Counted from the first letter of the stretch, positions 53,866 through 62,993 are shown. The stretch is 64,000 bases of DNA from Bradyrhizobium oligotrophicum S58 (GCF_000344805.1 NC_020453.1:7101001-7165000), one strand, 5' to 3'. Notes: a model not told the origin generated them from the sequence alone. Made by a program: numbers and translations.

Positions 53866-55503
53866 GTGAGACATTTGCGTGCGCCCAACGACCATCGTAA
53901 TCCGCCGTTTCCGTCTGATGACGAAGACGACCGGCGTCCGCTGTATGAACAATCCTGGCGCAACGAGCACGACCGGCCGACGCCGTCCGAATTTGCCTCA
54001 CGCTTCGGCGTGGAGGACATTCCTTCGCCGCCACGGGAACGACGATCCCTGGGCTGGCTGAGCATTCTGGGTCTGCTGGTCGGGGCCACTGGCGTAGCCG
54101 GCATGGCCGCGACAAAGTTCCCGATGCATTGGGCCGGTGCGATCTCCGCGGACAGCAGCCGGGATGCTGCAGTAGCCGCGACGGCGCCGCCGCCGCCCGC
54201 TCGCGCGCCGCAGGCTATTGCACCGTCACAGGATGCTCCCTCAATCGAAACGACTGCGAGCACGGCTCTCGCCGCCGTGGCGGACTCGAACGCCCGCCTG
54301 AGGGAGGAAGACCGCCTGCCGAAGTTCGACACGCGGATGGCCAATGCAACGGCGGCCGCGCAGGCAAGTGCTCAGCCTCCGGTCCAGGGCGTCACAGATA
54401 GCGAAATCCGCTTTGGCATGGCCGCGCCATTCTCGGGTCCGGCCCGGGAGATGGGTCATCAGCTCAAGCTCGGCATCGACCTCGCATTCGCGCAGGCCAA
54501 TGAGGAAGGCGGCGTGCATGGCCGCCAGCTCAAGCTCTACACCGCCGATGATGCCTACGAGCCGACGCGAACGCTGAACGCGATGAAGGAGCTCTACGAG
54601 CAGCACAAGGTGTTCGGCTTCGTCGAGAACTATGGCAGTCCGACGGCTCTGATCTCGGTTCCCTACGCGCTCGAGCGTCATACGCTGTATTTCGGAGCCT
54701 TCACCGGAGCGCCTTCGCTGCGGCACGATCCGCCGGACCGCTACGTCTTCAACTACCGCGCCGGCTATGCCGAGGAGGCCGACGCCCTCGTCCATTATCT
54801 CGTCAAGAGCCGCAAGCTGCGTCCGCAGGAGATCGGGGTTCTCACCCAGCAGGACGCCTATGGCGATGCCGGATGGGACGGCGTCAGCAAGGCGATGCGC
54901 GGGCTGCGCGGCGGCGGCGCAGGCGATGTCTTCCGCATGAGCTACAACCGCAACACCGTCAACGTCGACGACGCCATCGCGCAATTGCGCCGGCAGAAGC
55001 ATGCCATCAAGGCCGTCGTGCTGGTCGCCACCTTCCGCGCCGCCGCGAAGTTCATCGAGAAGACCCGCGACGTCTATCCGGACATGATCTACGCGACGAT
55101 CTCGGGCGTCGGCAGCACCGGCCTCGCCAGCGAGCTGACGGTGCTCGGCCCCAAATACGCCGATGGCATCATCTGCACCCAGGTCACGCCGGCGGTCGAA
55201 AGCTACGCCTCCGTCACGCTGAACTACAAGAAGGCGCTCGCCAAGTATTTTCCGGGAGAGCCGGCGGACTACACCTCGCTGGAAGCCTACCTGACCGCCA
55301 ACATTCTGATCGAGGGCCTGAAACGCGTCGGTCCCGCCGTCGATACGGAAGCGCTGGTCAACGTGCTGGAGAGCATGCAGAACTACGAACTCGGGCTCGG
55401 ACCAAAGGTGAGCTTTGGTCCCTCCGACCACCAGGCGCTGCACAAGGTCTGGGGCACGCAGCTCGACAAATCAGGGCAATATCACGCCATCGATCTGGAC
55501 TGA
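53866..55503 (+). CDS. Membrane-anchored ABC-type solute receptor (Peripla_BP_6)
   Basis: With the GTG at 53866 (after AAGGGGGAAATC) the product is 545 residues. The first 55 are hydrophilic and acidic (PPFPSDDEDDRRPLYEQSW), then one transmembrane helix LGWLSILGLLVGATGVAGMA (about 62-81), a Pro/Ala linker, and from about 175 a branched-chain amino-acid receptor-like domain (IRFGMAAPFSGPAREMGHQL, VLTQQDAYGDAGWDGV, TSLEAYLTANILIEGL). Anchoring such a receptor with a cytoplasmic tail is unusual for ABC importers and suggests a signalling or sensing role. No transporter genes are adjacent. A longer frame starts at 53800. Confidence 0.85.
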   Translation: MRHLRAPNDHRNPPFPSDDEDDRRPLYEQSWRNEHDRPTPSEFASRFGVEDIPSPPRERRSLGWLSILGLLVGATGVAGMAATKFPMHWAGAISADSSRDAAVAATAPPPPARAPQAIAPSQDAPSIETTASTALAAVADSNARLREEDRLPKFDTRMANATAAAQASAQPPVQGVTDSEIRFGMAAPFSGPAREMGHQLKLGIDLAFAQANEEGGVHGRQLKLYTADDAYEPTRTLNAMKELYEQHKVFGFVENYGSPTALISVPYALERHTLYFGAFTGAPSLRHDPPDRYVFNYRAGYAEEADALVHYLVKSRKLRPQEIGVLTQQDAYGDAGWDGVSKAMRGLRGGGAGDVFRMSYNRNTVNVDDAIAQLRRQKHAIKAVVLVATFRAAAKFIEKTRDVYPDMIYATISGVGSTGLASELTVLGPKYADGIICTQVTPAVESYASVTLNYKKALAKYFPGEPADYTSLEAYLTANILIEGLKRVGPAVDTEALVNVLESMQNYELGLGPKVSFGPSDHQALHKVWGTQLDKSGQYHAIDLD

Positions 55504-55561
55504 GCGGCCGCCCACCAGAAGAGCGTTTCCTTGGAACCGGCGGTCGTTTCCGGGTTGAGTT

Positions 55562-55753
55562 CTCGCCGTCTCCACCCCTGTCATGCTCCGCGAAGGCGGA
55601 GCATCCAGTACTCCGCGGCCGAAGATACTGAACCGAGATGTCACGGCGTACTGGATCGTCCGCCGGAGCCTGTCATCCGGCCGGCCGGAGGCCGGACCGG
55701 GTGGCGGACGATGACAGCGGGGGTCTGCATGTCCATATCAATGTGATCAGGAC
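55562..55753. repeat. Dispersed repeat, copy B of pair (inverted partner at 14.3 kb)
   Basis: Reverse-complement match to 14329-14487 over both hairpins and flanks (GTCTCCACC...CATGTCCATATCAAT). It carries an additional stretch of about 30 bases (GTCATCCGGCCGGCCGGAGG region) in one hairpin. Confidence 0.88.
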
Positions 55754-55952
55754 TTTGGAAACGCTCGTCCAGCAAGGCTGGGCCACCAGCATCTGAATTT
55801 GGTCGCCGTTTGTCCTCGCTTCGTCTTCGACGTCTGCGTCCGCTTGACGTGGCCGCGCCAGTGCAACCGGCAGCATGGCGGCCGCCCCGCACACTGTTCG
55901 CGCCCCGACAGATATGCGATCATGACCGACGCAACGGCGGGGCACGACACAC

Positions 55953-57104
55953 GTGAACGACATCGGTCTCACGGCGCTGGATCTCGGGCTACGCGGCGCG
56001 GCGAGCGGGCTGTTCGTGATGATGATGCTCGTGCTGATCAGGCTGCGCCCGGGCAATGCCCACGCCATTCTCGGCCTGGCGATGTCGGCCGGCGGCGCGG
56101 GGTTTGCGATCGCGACGGCGCCGTTCGTCCCAGCGTCCACATATTGGTGGACGTTGCCGATCCTGTCGGGGCAGCCGGTCGTATTCTGGCTGTGGGCCCG
56201 CGCCGCCTTCGACGATGACTTCGCGCCGAGGCGCTGGCACGGCCTGGTCTGGCTGGCGGTGATCATCCTCGGCTTCACGGCGTCGCTGAGCTGGCCGATG
56301 TGGCCGGCCGTGACCAAGGTCTGCGCCAAGGGATTGTCGGTCGTTGCGCTCACCTTCGCGCTGCTCGCGATCGTGCAGACGGTGACGACCTGGCGCGACG
56401 ATCTCGTCGCCCGGCGCCGGCGGCTGCGCATGGCCGTGCTGATCCTGAACCTCGGCTTCATCGCCTTCGTCAGCGCGCCGTCGCTGCTGCCGCTGCCGGT
56501 GGCGCCGCTGGGCCTGACCGCCAATCTCGGCGGGCCCGGCAGCTTCGTCACCGCGCTCACGCTGTGCGTGCTGGCGGTGCTGGCAAGCTGGAACCTGTTC
56601 GGGGCCAATGCAGCGACCGCGCTGCCGACGCCGGCAGTCGTGGCAGCCGGCCATGCCGACGAGCCGCACGCCACGGAGACCATGGCCGCCGAGCGCCCGG
56701 CGGTGGCGCCGCTGCTGTTGCGCCGGCTCGACCAGCTCATGCGCGTCGAGCGCATCTATCGGCAGGAAGGGCTGTCGATCGGCAGTCTCGCGGCGCAGCT
56801 CAACGTGCCCGAATATCGATTGCGGCAGGCCATCAACGAAGGCCTCGGCCACCGGAATTTCAACGCCTTCCTCAACCGCTACCGGATCGACGACGCCAAG
56901 GCGGCGCTGTCCGACCCGAGCCAGCGCGAGGTGCCGGTGCTGACGATCGCGATCGATGCCGGCTTCCAGTCGATCGGTCCGTTCAACCGCGCCTTCAAGG
57001 CGGCGACCGGGCTCACCCCGACCGAATTCCGCCGGCAGGCGCTGGGGCAGCCACCGGCCATTGCTGAGAGCACGAGCGATTTGAGGATTCGGCAAGCCGA
57101 CTGA
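55953..57104 (+). CDS. Membrane-bound AraC-family regulator
   Basis: The 383-residue protein has seven or so hydrophobic helices in its first 220 residues (for example LGLRGAASGLFVMMMLVLIR, GFTASLSWPMWP, GLSVVALTFALLAIVQ) and an AraC DNA-binding domain at the C-terminus. The latter shows SIGSLAAQLNVPEYRLRQAI and VPVLTIAIDAGFQSIGPFNR with AFKAATGLTPTEFR. Membrane AraC proteins transmit an envelope or ligand signal directly to DNA. The GTG start has no strong ribosome site. The acyltransferase gene 91 bases downstream is a likely target or partner. Confidence 0.9.
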   Translation: MNDIGLTALDLGLRGAASGLFVMMMLVLIRLRPGNAHAILGLAMSAGGAGFAIATAPFVPASTYWWTLPILSGQPVVFWLWARAAFDDDFAPRRWHGLVWLAVIILGFTASLSWPMWPAVTKVCAKGLSVVALTFALLAIVQTVTTWRDDLVARRRRLRMAVLILNLGFIAFVSAPSLLPLPVAPLGLTANLGGPGSFVTALTLCVLAVLASWNLFGANAATALPTPAVVAAGHADEPHATETMAAERPAVAPLLLRRLDQLMRVERIYRQEGLSIGSLAAQLNVPEYRLRQAINEGLGHRNFNAFLNRYRIDDAKAALSDPSQREVPVLTIAIDAGFQSIGPFNRAFKAATGLTPTEFRRQALGQPPAIAESTSDLRIRQAD

Positions 57105-57195
57105 ACGAATCGGCTGGCCGAATTCGTGATCCGGCCAGCACGGCGTGGCGCGCGAGGGCAGAGAGGGGCGTCAACGCTCTGCTTTCGAGGAAGCC

Positions 57196-58449
57196 ATGCC
57201 CAGCACCATCGCCCCTCCCCCCAGCTCCGAACGGCTGCATGCGCTCGATGCGGTCAGGGCCTATGCCCTGCTGCTCGGCATCGTCCTGCATGCGGCGATG
57301 TCGTTCCTGCCGCCGGGGGCGAGCCGGTTCTGGTTCATCGAGGACACCCATCCAAGCCGGATCCTTGGCATCCTCACCTTCGCCATTCACGTGTTCCGGA
57401 TGACGACCTTCTTCGTGATGGCCGGCCTGTTCGCCCGCATGAGCCTGCACCGGCGCGGTCCGGCAGGGTTCGTGATGGACCGCCTGCAACGGATCGCGCT
57501 GCCGCTCGTCATCGCCTGGCCGCTGGTGTTCGCACCGATGGTCGTGGTGGTGATATGGGCGAGCCAGTTTCCACACGGCGGACCGGCGCCCGGCATGGCC
57601 GCTTGGCCGCCGATGCTGCCGCGCTTTCCGCTGGCGCATCTGTGGTTTCTCTACGTGCTGCTCGAACTCTATGGCGCGGTGCTGCTGCTGCGCTGGGCCG
57701 TGACCACGATCGATACCGAAGGCCGGCTGCGCGCGGCCGCCGATCGGCTGTTCGCTGCGGTCATGCATAGCCGGCTTGCGCCTGCGATCCTGGCGCTGCC
57801 GATCCTGACCGCGCTCAGCCTCGACCCGAACTGGGTCGGCTTCATCGGCGTGCGCACGCCGGACCAGTCGCTGATCACCAATGGCCAGGCCTGGATCGGC
57901 TTCGGCAGCGCCTTCGGCGTCGGCTGGCTGCTGCACCGGCAGCTCGCGCTGCTGCGCGTGCTGGAGCGGCGCTGGCTCATCAATGCTGTCGTCGCGCTCG
58001 GGCTGACTGCGCTCAGCTTCGCGCTGGCGCTTGGCGTCACCTTGGTTTCAACCCGCGTCTGGGTTGCGCATTTCGATCTCGCCACCATCCGGCTCGCCGG
58101 CGCCATCGTCTATGCGCTGGCAATCTGGACCACGACCTTCGCGGCGATTGGGCTCGCGCTACGCTTCATGGCGGGCTTCAGCCGCACCCGGCGCTATCTC
58201 GCCGACGCGTCCTACTGGCTCTATTTGATCCACATGCCGATCGTAATGGCGCTGCAGCTTGCGGTGTCGCAGCTCGACTGGCCGTGGCCGGTCAAATACG
58301 GGCTGATCCTGCTGGTCGCGATCCCAATCATGCTGACCAGCTATCACCTGCTCGTGCGCAACAGCTTCATCGGACGGCTGCTCAACGGCCGGCGCGCCCG
58401 TCAGGACAAACCGCCTCGGATGGTCGCAATCGGGCCGGCGTCGACGTGA
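57196..58449 (+). CDS. Acyltransferase family protein (OpgC/acyltransferase_3 type)
   Basis: The 417-residue membrane protein has about ten helices and the family start LHALDAVRAYALLLGIVLHA, with the catalytic-type histidine in IVLHAAMSF (about 33) and LAHLWFLYVLLELYG near 140. The C-terminus has SYWLYLIHMPIVMALQL. Such proteins transfer acyl groups to periplasmic glucans, lipids or exopolysaccharide. OpgC succinylates osmoregulated glucans. The ATG at 57196 follows GAGGAAGCC. It follows the membrane AraC gene. Confidence 0.88.
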   Translation: MPSTIAPPPSSERLHALDAVRAYALLLGIVLHAAMSFLPPGASRFWFIEDTHPSRILGILTFAIHVFRMTTFFVMAGLFARMSLHRRGPAGFVMDRLQRIALPLVIAWPLVFAPMVVVVIWASQFPHGGPAPGMAAWPPMLPRFPLAHLWFLYVLLELYGAVLLLRWAVTTIDTEGRLRAAADRLFAAVMHSRLAPAILALPILTALSLDPNWVGFIGVRTPDQSLITNGQAWIGFGSAFGVGWLLHRQLALLRVLERRWLINAVVALGLTALSFALALGVTLVSTRVWVAHFDLATIRLAGAIVYALAIWTTTFAAIGLALRFMAGFSRTRRYLADASYWLYLIHMPIVMALQLAVSQLDWPWPVKYGLILLVAIPIMLTSYHLLVRNSFIGRLLNGRRARQDKPPRMVAIGPAST

Positions 58450-58578
58450 GGTTCTGCGGCCCGTTCTTCCGCAGTCCGCGCGTGCCGATCGGAGCTTCCT
58501 CGCCCCGGTCTCCGCGTCGAACTCTCGTCCGTGTCACGCGCCCTCGCTTGCGCGGCTTTTCCGGCACCCAGAATAACA

Positions 58579-58595
58579 TGCATTAACTAAATGCA
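58579..58595. promoter_or_regulatory. Palindrome upstream of the first Crp/Fnr gene
   Basis: TGCATT-AACTA-AATGCA is a perfect 6+6 inverted repeat, 165 bases before the start codon. It could be an operator. The rest of the 58450-58758 gap shows nothing else. Confidence 0.35.
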
Positions 58596-58758
58596 CGCCG
58601 CTGGAACATGAAACAATGGTGCGTGTCAGCGTCAGGACGCACGCAGCGCTGTCAACCGAATGGGAAACGCGCTAGACTGCGTTCACGCCTGCGCAACTAC
58701 GACGCCGCGGTTTGGCTTTGTCGTATCCAGCACTCGCGTTTCACCCCCGGGAGAACGC

Positions 58759-59511
58759 ATGGCGAAGCAACTCATCGTAAAGCCGCCGACGGCCGTAAAG
58801 CCGCCGCCAAAGGCGAAGCAGGCTTTCGATCCGGCGGTCTTCCTCAAAACCGAGGGCCCGGGCCGAACGATTGGGAGATATCGAAAAGACCAGCAGATCT
58901 TCTCGCAGGGCGCCACTGCGGATGTGCTGTTCTATATCATCACGGGCACGGTCAAGATCGTCGTCCATTCCGAGCAGGGCAAGGAGGCGGTCATCGCGCT
59001 GCTCGGACAGGACGACTTTTTCGGCGAAGGGTGCCTGGCCGGCCAGTCTCACCGGCTGTCGGCAGCGTCGGCCATCACGAACGGCGAAATCCTGCGGATC
59101 ACCAAATCGGCTGCAATGAGCGCCCTGCGTGACCAGCCGGCGTTTTCCGAGATTTTCGTGTCCCACATCCTCGCCCGCACGATCCGCGTCGAGGCCGATC
59201 TCATCGACCAGCTGTTCAATTCCAGCGAGAAGCGCCTCGCGCGGGCCCTGCTGCTCCTGGCCAATTTCGGCAATGACGGCAAGCCGCAGAGGGTCATCGC
59301 GAAGGTCAGCCAGGAGATGCTGGCGGACATGATCGGCACGACGCGCTCGCGCGTCAGTCACTTCATGAACAAGTTCCGCAAGCTGGGCTTCATCGACTAC
59401 AACGGCCACCTGGAGATCAACAGCTCCCTGCTGAACGTCGTCCTGCACGATCAACCGCACATTGAAGGCGACAAGTCGGCTGGAGGCAAAGGTGCGCTGA
59501 AGAGCTTGTGA
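58759..59511 (+). CDS. Crp/Fnr-family regulator
   Basis: The 250-residue protein has a cyclic-nucleotide-binding beta roll (VLFYIITGTVKIVVHSEQGK, DDFFGEGCLAGQSHRLSAAS) and a winged helix (VSQEMLADMIGTTRSRVSHF). It lacks the four Fnr-type cysteines (one cysteine, in GEGCLAG), so it is not an oxygen-labile Fe-S sensor. Homologues in Bradyrhizobium are often annotated as Crp/Fnr regulators without a known ligand. The ATG follows GGGAGAACGC. It is convergent with a second Crp/Fnr gene 54 bases away. Confidence 0.92.
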   Translation: MAKQLIVKPPTAVKPPPKAKQAFDPAVFLKTEGPGRTIGRYRKDQQIFSQGATADVLFYIITGTVKIVVHSEQGKEAVIALLGQDDFFGEGCLAGQSHRLSAASAITNGEILRITKSAAMSALRDQPAFSEIFVSHILARTIRVEADLIDQLFNSSEKRLARALLLLANFGNDGKPQRVIAKVSQEMLADMIGTTRSRVSHFMNKFRKLGFIDYNGHLEINSSLLNVVLHDQPHIEGDKSAGGKGALKSL

Positions 59512-59565
59512 TCCGGCATCTCGAGATCGAGCTGGGCCATGCCCAGCTCGGTTCGATCCACCAAA

Positions 59566-60312
59566 TCATTGCAACTGACTGCGCACCGCCGTCGTGGGCG
59601 GCGTCAGAAACGCATCAAACCGTTGCTTGACGATGGCGTAGCATTCGCACGAGGTCTTCTCGAGACCAGCGCGGTCGAGCACCTGAATGGTGCCGCGACG
59701 ATAGCTGATCAGGCCGGCCGCCTGCATGGATTGCGCGGCGAGCGTCACGGATTTGCGATTGGCCCCCAGGATCTGTGACAGGAATTCATGCGTGTAGGGA
59801 AGCACGGCCCCTTCGGCCCGGTCGTGCATCATCAGCAGCCATCGGCAGATGCGCTCTTCCGTCGAATGCATGGCATTGCAGGCCACCGTCTGCTGAACCT
59901 GGGACAGCAGCGTCTCCGAGTAGCTGACGAGAAGGTTGCGCACGTGCTCGCTGGAGTCGAACTCGTGCTGCAGCAGCTCGATCGGACAGCGGACGGTATG
60001 CCCCTCGAGCTGAACGATGCAACGATTGAAGGAGGCCCGGCTGTACATCGCGGCGAACAGGCCGAAGGCGCCTTCGCGACCGATATTTGCCGTCTCGATG
60101 GCGTCGCCGTTCTCCAGCACGGTCAACAGCGACAGCACCGATCCTCTCGGAAAATAGGCATGCCGAAGATGGCCGCCGGCCTCGCAGACCACGGCGCCGA
60201 GCTTGAAGTCGACGGGCTCGAGATGTGGATCGATACGGCTGCGGCTCTCCGGCGCCAGGGCATCGAGCAGCTGATTGCTCCGCAGGTCCCGATCGGTTTG
60301 CGCCTTGATCAT
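59566..60312 (-). CDS. Second Crp/Fnr-family regulator
   Basis: The product is about 248 residues from the ATG at 60312 (MIKAQTDRD), or 262 from 60354. It has a beta-roll domain (GAVVCEAGGHLRHAYFPRGS, NGDAIETANIGREGAFGL) and a divergent winged helix (LSQILGANRKSVTLAAQSMQ). The HTH is of the type found in Crp-like proteins whose effector domain has lost cAMP contacts. A 16-base palindrome lies about 115 bases upstream of the chosen start. Confidence 0.88.
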   Translation of the reverse strand: MIKAQTDRDLRSNQLLDALAPESRSRIDPHLEPVDFKLGAVVCEAGGHLRHAYFPRGSVLSLLTVLENGDAIETANIGREGAFGLFAAMYSRASFNRCIVQLEGHTVRCPIELLQHEFDSSEHVRNLLVSYSETLLSQVQQTVACNAMHSTEERICRWLLMMHDRAEGAVLPYTHEFLSQILGANRKSVTLAAQSMQAAGLISYRRGTIQVLDRAGLEKTSCECYAIVKQRFDAFLTPPTTAVRSQLQ

Positions 60313-60425
60313 TCGAGCTTCATCGATCACCCATGAGCGTCCGGCCGTGCCCAACCGCGGCTGGGAGGCGGGCGGTGCAATTTGTCAGCTAACCCGCCTT
60401 TTGAGCCCGCTCGATCGGCAAGTCT

Positions 60426-60441
60426 GAGCAAAATTGCTCAC
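60426..60441. promoter_or_regulatory. Palindrome TGAGCAA-AA-TTGCTCA
   Basis: A perfect 7+2+7 inverted repeat in the promoter region of the minus-strand Crp/Fnr gene. It differs from the CRP (TGTGA-N6-TCACA) and FNR (TTGAT-N4-ATCAA) consensus. It could be an operator for this regulator or for another dimeric protein. Confidence 0.5.
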
Positions 60442-60505
60442 GGGCTCCCCCTATACAACGGTTCATCCCCGGCGAGGATTGGCGCTCACCGTTCAAACGA
60501 CGATT

Positions 60506-60691
60506 TCACTGACCCGGATCGTCTGACGCTGCGTCGGGATTTCCGGCCGCCCGGTCAGTCCAGAAGGCAGCCATCCGCAGGCAATGCGCCTGCACCTCCG
60601 GATCGAGGATGTCACGCGCAAGCTGGGTGAAATCCGCGGCCAGACGCAGGCATTCCCTGCTAAAGTTGAGGTCGTTGACGTTGTTGGACAG
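60506..60691 (-). CDS. Small hypothetical protein with an uncertain start
   Basis: The reading frame contains NDLNFSRECLRLAADFTQLA and LDPEVQAHCLRMAAFW, a small helical pattern common in Bradyrhizobium (an aromatic/Cys/Arg-rich helix pair). No ATG, GTG or TTG lies at its natural start. The nearest ATG, at 60716, is in another frame (MDPVEGV). Either a frameshift has occurred or initiation is non-standard. It is listed from the CTG at 60691. Confidence 0.45.
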   Translation of the reverse strand: MSNNVNDLNFSRECLRLAADFTQLARDILDPEVQAHCLRMAAFWTDRAAGNPDAASDDPGQ

Positions 60692-60716
60692 GACACACCC
60701 CTTCGACGGGATCCAT

Positions 60717-61198
60717 CTGTCACACGCCGCACGGCTCGCTGTCGGTGGGCCACACCACGGAGCGGCCCAAAAGAATTGCCGCCGAATGAGCGGATCTGGC
60801 CGATGCGCAAACCCGGTCTCAAGCCCGGCCCAAGGCCGGCCGATCGCATATGGCTGTCCCGGTGATGACGGTGCGGCCCGCTCTCTGACAGGCCGGCATG
60901 ACCACGCGCCTTGCCACGGCGTCAGTGCCGCTCTCCGTTGAAGGTCTCTGCAAGGGCGCGGTGGCACCGAGCAGGCGTCAGATGCAATTGCCGGGCGCTG
61001 CCTCTCGACGCGAGCCGGGGGACCTTTCTCCTCGATTCGGCTCGCGATGATTGCGCTGCGGCAAACTGGACCCATGTCCGCTTTTGCTCAGACGCTGACC
61101 GGCGAACGCAGCACAATATGCGCAGAATATCAAAACGTAGGGACGAGAGAGCAGCGGGGAATTCGCAGCTGGGGTGCGTCCTGTTTTGGAGAAGCCGC
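60717..61198. other. Intergenic region without a recognisable gene
   Basis: 482 bases upstream of the histidine-kinase gene. I see GC-rich sequence without repeat family members or strong operator symmetry. An in-frame upstream extension of the kinase frame starts at 60911 and reads as unstructured Arg-rich sequence. Confidence 0.45.
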
Positions 61199-62467
61199 AT
61201 GTTGAGACATCAGAGCCAAGATACCGCTTTTCCGATGTTTCTCGAGCACACAGGCGTCCGGAACGAAATACGCAGCTATAGGCTCATGCAACAATCCGTG
61301 CTCGCCGAATTCGGCCGCGCCGCATTGCAGACCCGCGACATCCACATCGTTCTTCAGCGTGCCACTGCGCTCTGCGCCAAGGGCCTCGATGCCCCGTTCG
61401 CGACGGCACTGGAATTCGTGGCGGATGGCACGAGACTGCTGCTCCGTGCGGGCCACGGATGGCAGGGTTCGATCAAACAATTATCGTTTGTCATGGACAG
61501 TGGGTCGCCGGCTGGACGCGCCTTCCAGACAGGTCAAGCCATCATGACCAATCGCGGCCCCTCTGATGGCCGCTTCGAGACTCCGGGGCTTCTGGTGGAT
61601 CGCGGCATTGAGCGGTCGATCAGCGTCCGGATCGAACGCGGTGGACAAGGCGGCGGCTATTTCGGCGTGCTCCAGGTCGACGGTCCGGACGCCTGCCGCT
61701 TCGACGAGGCGGACGCCGCCTTCCTCACTGAATTCGCCGACATCGTCGGGATTGCCATCGAGCGCCTGCGCGATGAGAGCAGGCTTCGGGAAGCCTTGGA
61801 TCATCAGGCCATGTTGACGCGCGAAATGGGCCACCGCGTCAAGAACAGCCTCGCCTCCGTCGTGGCCATGCTCCGCATGCAGGCGTTCGGGACGGATTCG
61901 GTCGCGGCCAAGCTTGCCCTGAGCGAGGCCGGATCGCGCGTGGCAGCCATTGCCCAGGTTCATGATCATCTCTCGCGGGCGTCACAGATCGGCTCCATCG
62001 ACGTCGACGTCTTCCTCATCGACTTCTGCAAGAGGCTGCAACGCGTCGCCGGAGCGCATGTCCTGCGCTACAACGCCGACCCGATACGGCTGTCGGCCGA
62101 TCAAGCCGTGCCTCTCGGCCTCCTGCTCAATGAGCTGGTCAGCAACGCCGTGAAACATGCCTATCCTGGCCGGGACGGACCAATCGACATCTCCGCCCGC
62201 GACATCGACGGTTGCCTGCAGCTCAGCGTGTCCGATCAGGGCGTCGGCCTGCCGGACGGTTTCGACATCGATCAACCGCGCGCGAGCCTGGGCTTCCGGA
62301 TGGTCAAGGGGATGGTCCAGCAGCTTCACGGCCGCCTCACCGTCAGCGCCAACCAGCCGACTGGCACGCGTGTCCTGTTCGAACTGCCGACCCTCCCCCG
62401 CAATGAAGCGGTTGTCCCGGCAGCCCTCGTCACCGCAGAGCGCCCGGCACTGGAGAAGGCTCGGTGA
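61199..62467 (+). CDS. GAF-domain sensor histidine kinase (HisKA_2 type)
   Basis: The 422-residue cytoplasmic kinase has a GAF domain (about 30-190) followed by HisKA_2, with the phosphoacceptor histidine H212 in MGHRVKNSLASV. The ATPase domain has N-box LLLNELVSNAVKHAYP, G1 SDQGVGLP and G2 SLGFRMVKG. HisKA_2/HWE kinases often act in light, redox or general stress signalling (PhyR-type pathways). No response-regulator gene is adjacent. The ATG at 61199 follows TTTTGGAGAAGCC. The GAF ligand is unknown. Confidence 0.92.
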   Translation: MLRHQSQDTAFPMFLEHTGVRNEIRSYRLMQQSVLAEFGRAALQTRDIHIVLQRATALCAKGLDAPFATALEFVADGTRLLLRAGHGWQGSIKQLSFVMDSGSPAGRAFQTGQAIMTNRGPSDGRFETPGLLVDRGIERSISVRIERGGQGGGYFGVLQVDGPDACRFDEADAAFLTEFADIVGIAIERLRDESRLREALDHQAMLTREMGHRVKNSLASVVAMLRMQAFGTDSVAAKLALSEAGSRVAAIAQVHDHLSRASQIGSIDVDVFLIDFCKRLQRVAGAHVLRYNADPIRLSADQAVPLGLLLNELVSNAVKHAYPGRDGPIDISARDIDGCLQLSVSDQGVGLPDGFDIDQPRASLGFRMVKGMVQQLHGRLTVSANQPTGTRVLFELPTLPRNEAVVPAALVTAERPALEKAR

Positions 62468-62720
62468 TCCCATGTGAGATCATCGCAGGCCACCGCAGCC
62501 GATGACTTGGTGATCGATGACATCGTGACCGTCGATACGGCCACCAGCTGCAGACGGTGGCGGCCTCTCCCTCGCACGGCCGCCTCTTCGTCAGCGCACC
62601 TCGCCGGCGCGCGCCAGAGGAAGACGGGCGCACCACGGTGACGCCAAGACGCCGGTCCAGATCTGCGCCGGCGCGGCGGCATTTACCGGGCGGAAACGGT
62701 TGCTGTCGTTGAATGCGAGC

Positions 62721-62993
62721 ATGGCACAGTTGCGCATGGAAGTTCGCGATTCGGCCGGCACCACGCTGCCGGGCTATGGCGACGATTTCTTCGACCTCAG
62801 GCTCCCCGGCGATCATTCGTGCGTGGCGCAGACCCTGCTGCGGATGCTTCGCGGCGACGATTTCCGCTCGCCGGTCCACAGCGTCCACTTCTTCCGGGGC
62901 GGTGCCGAGATCGGCCGCTGGTCGGTCGACGACGAGCGCGCGGAGATGCGCTTCATCGACGCCTGCGCGCGCACGCCGCCGGCGGCGGCGTAG
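62721..62993 (+). CDS. Small conserved hypothetical protein
   Basis: The 90-residue product (MAQLRMEVRDSAGTTLPGYG, then VAQTLLRMLRGDDFRSPVHS and RWSVDDERAEMRFIDAC) has a compact alpha/beta look without a signal peptide. I recall similar short proteins in Bradyrhizobium but no function. The frame also begins upstream with TTG at 62700. Neither start has a strong ribosome site. Confidence 0.6.
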   Translation: MAQLRMEVRDSAGTTLPGYGDDFFDLRLPGDHSCVAQTLLRMLRGDDFRSPVHSVHFFRGGAEIGRWSVDDERAEMRFIDACARTPPAAA

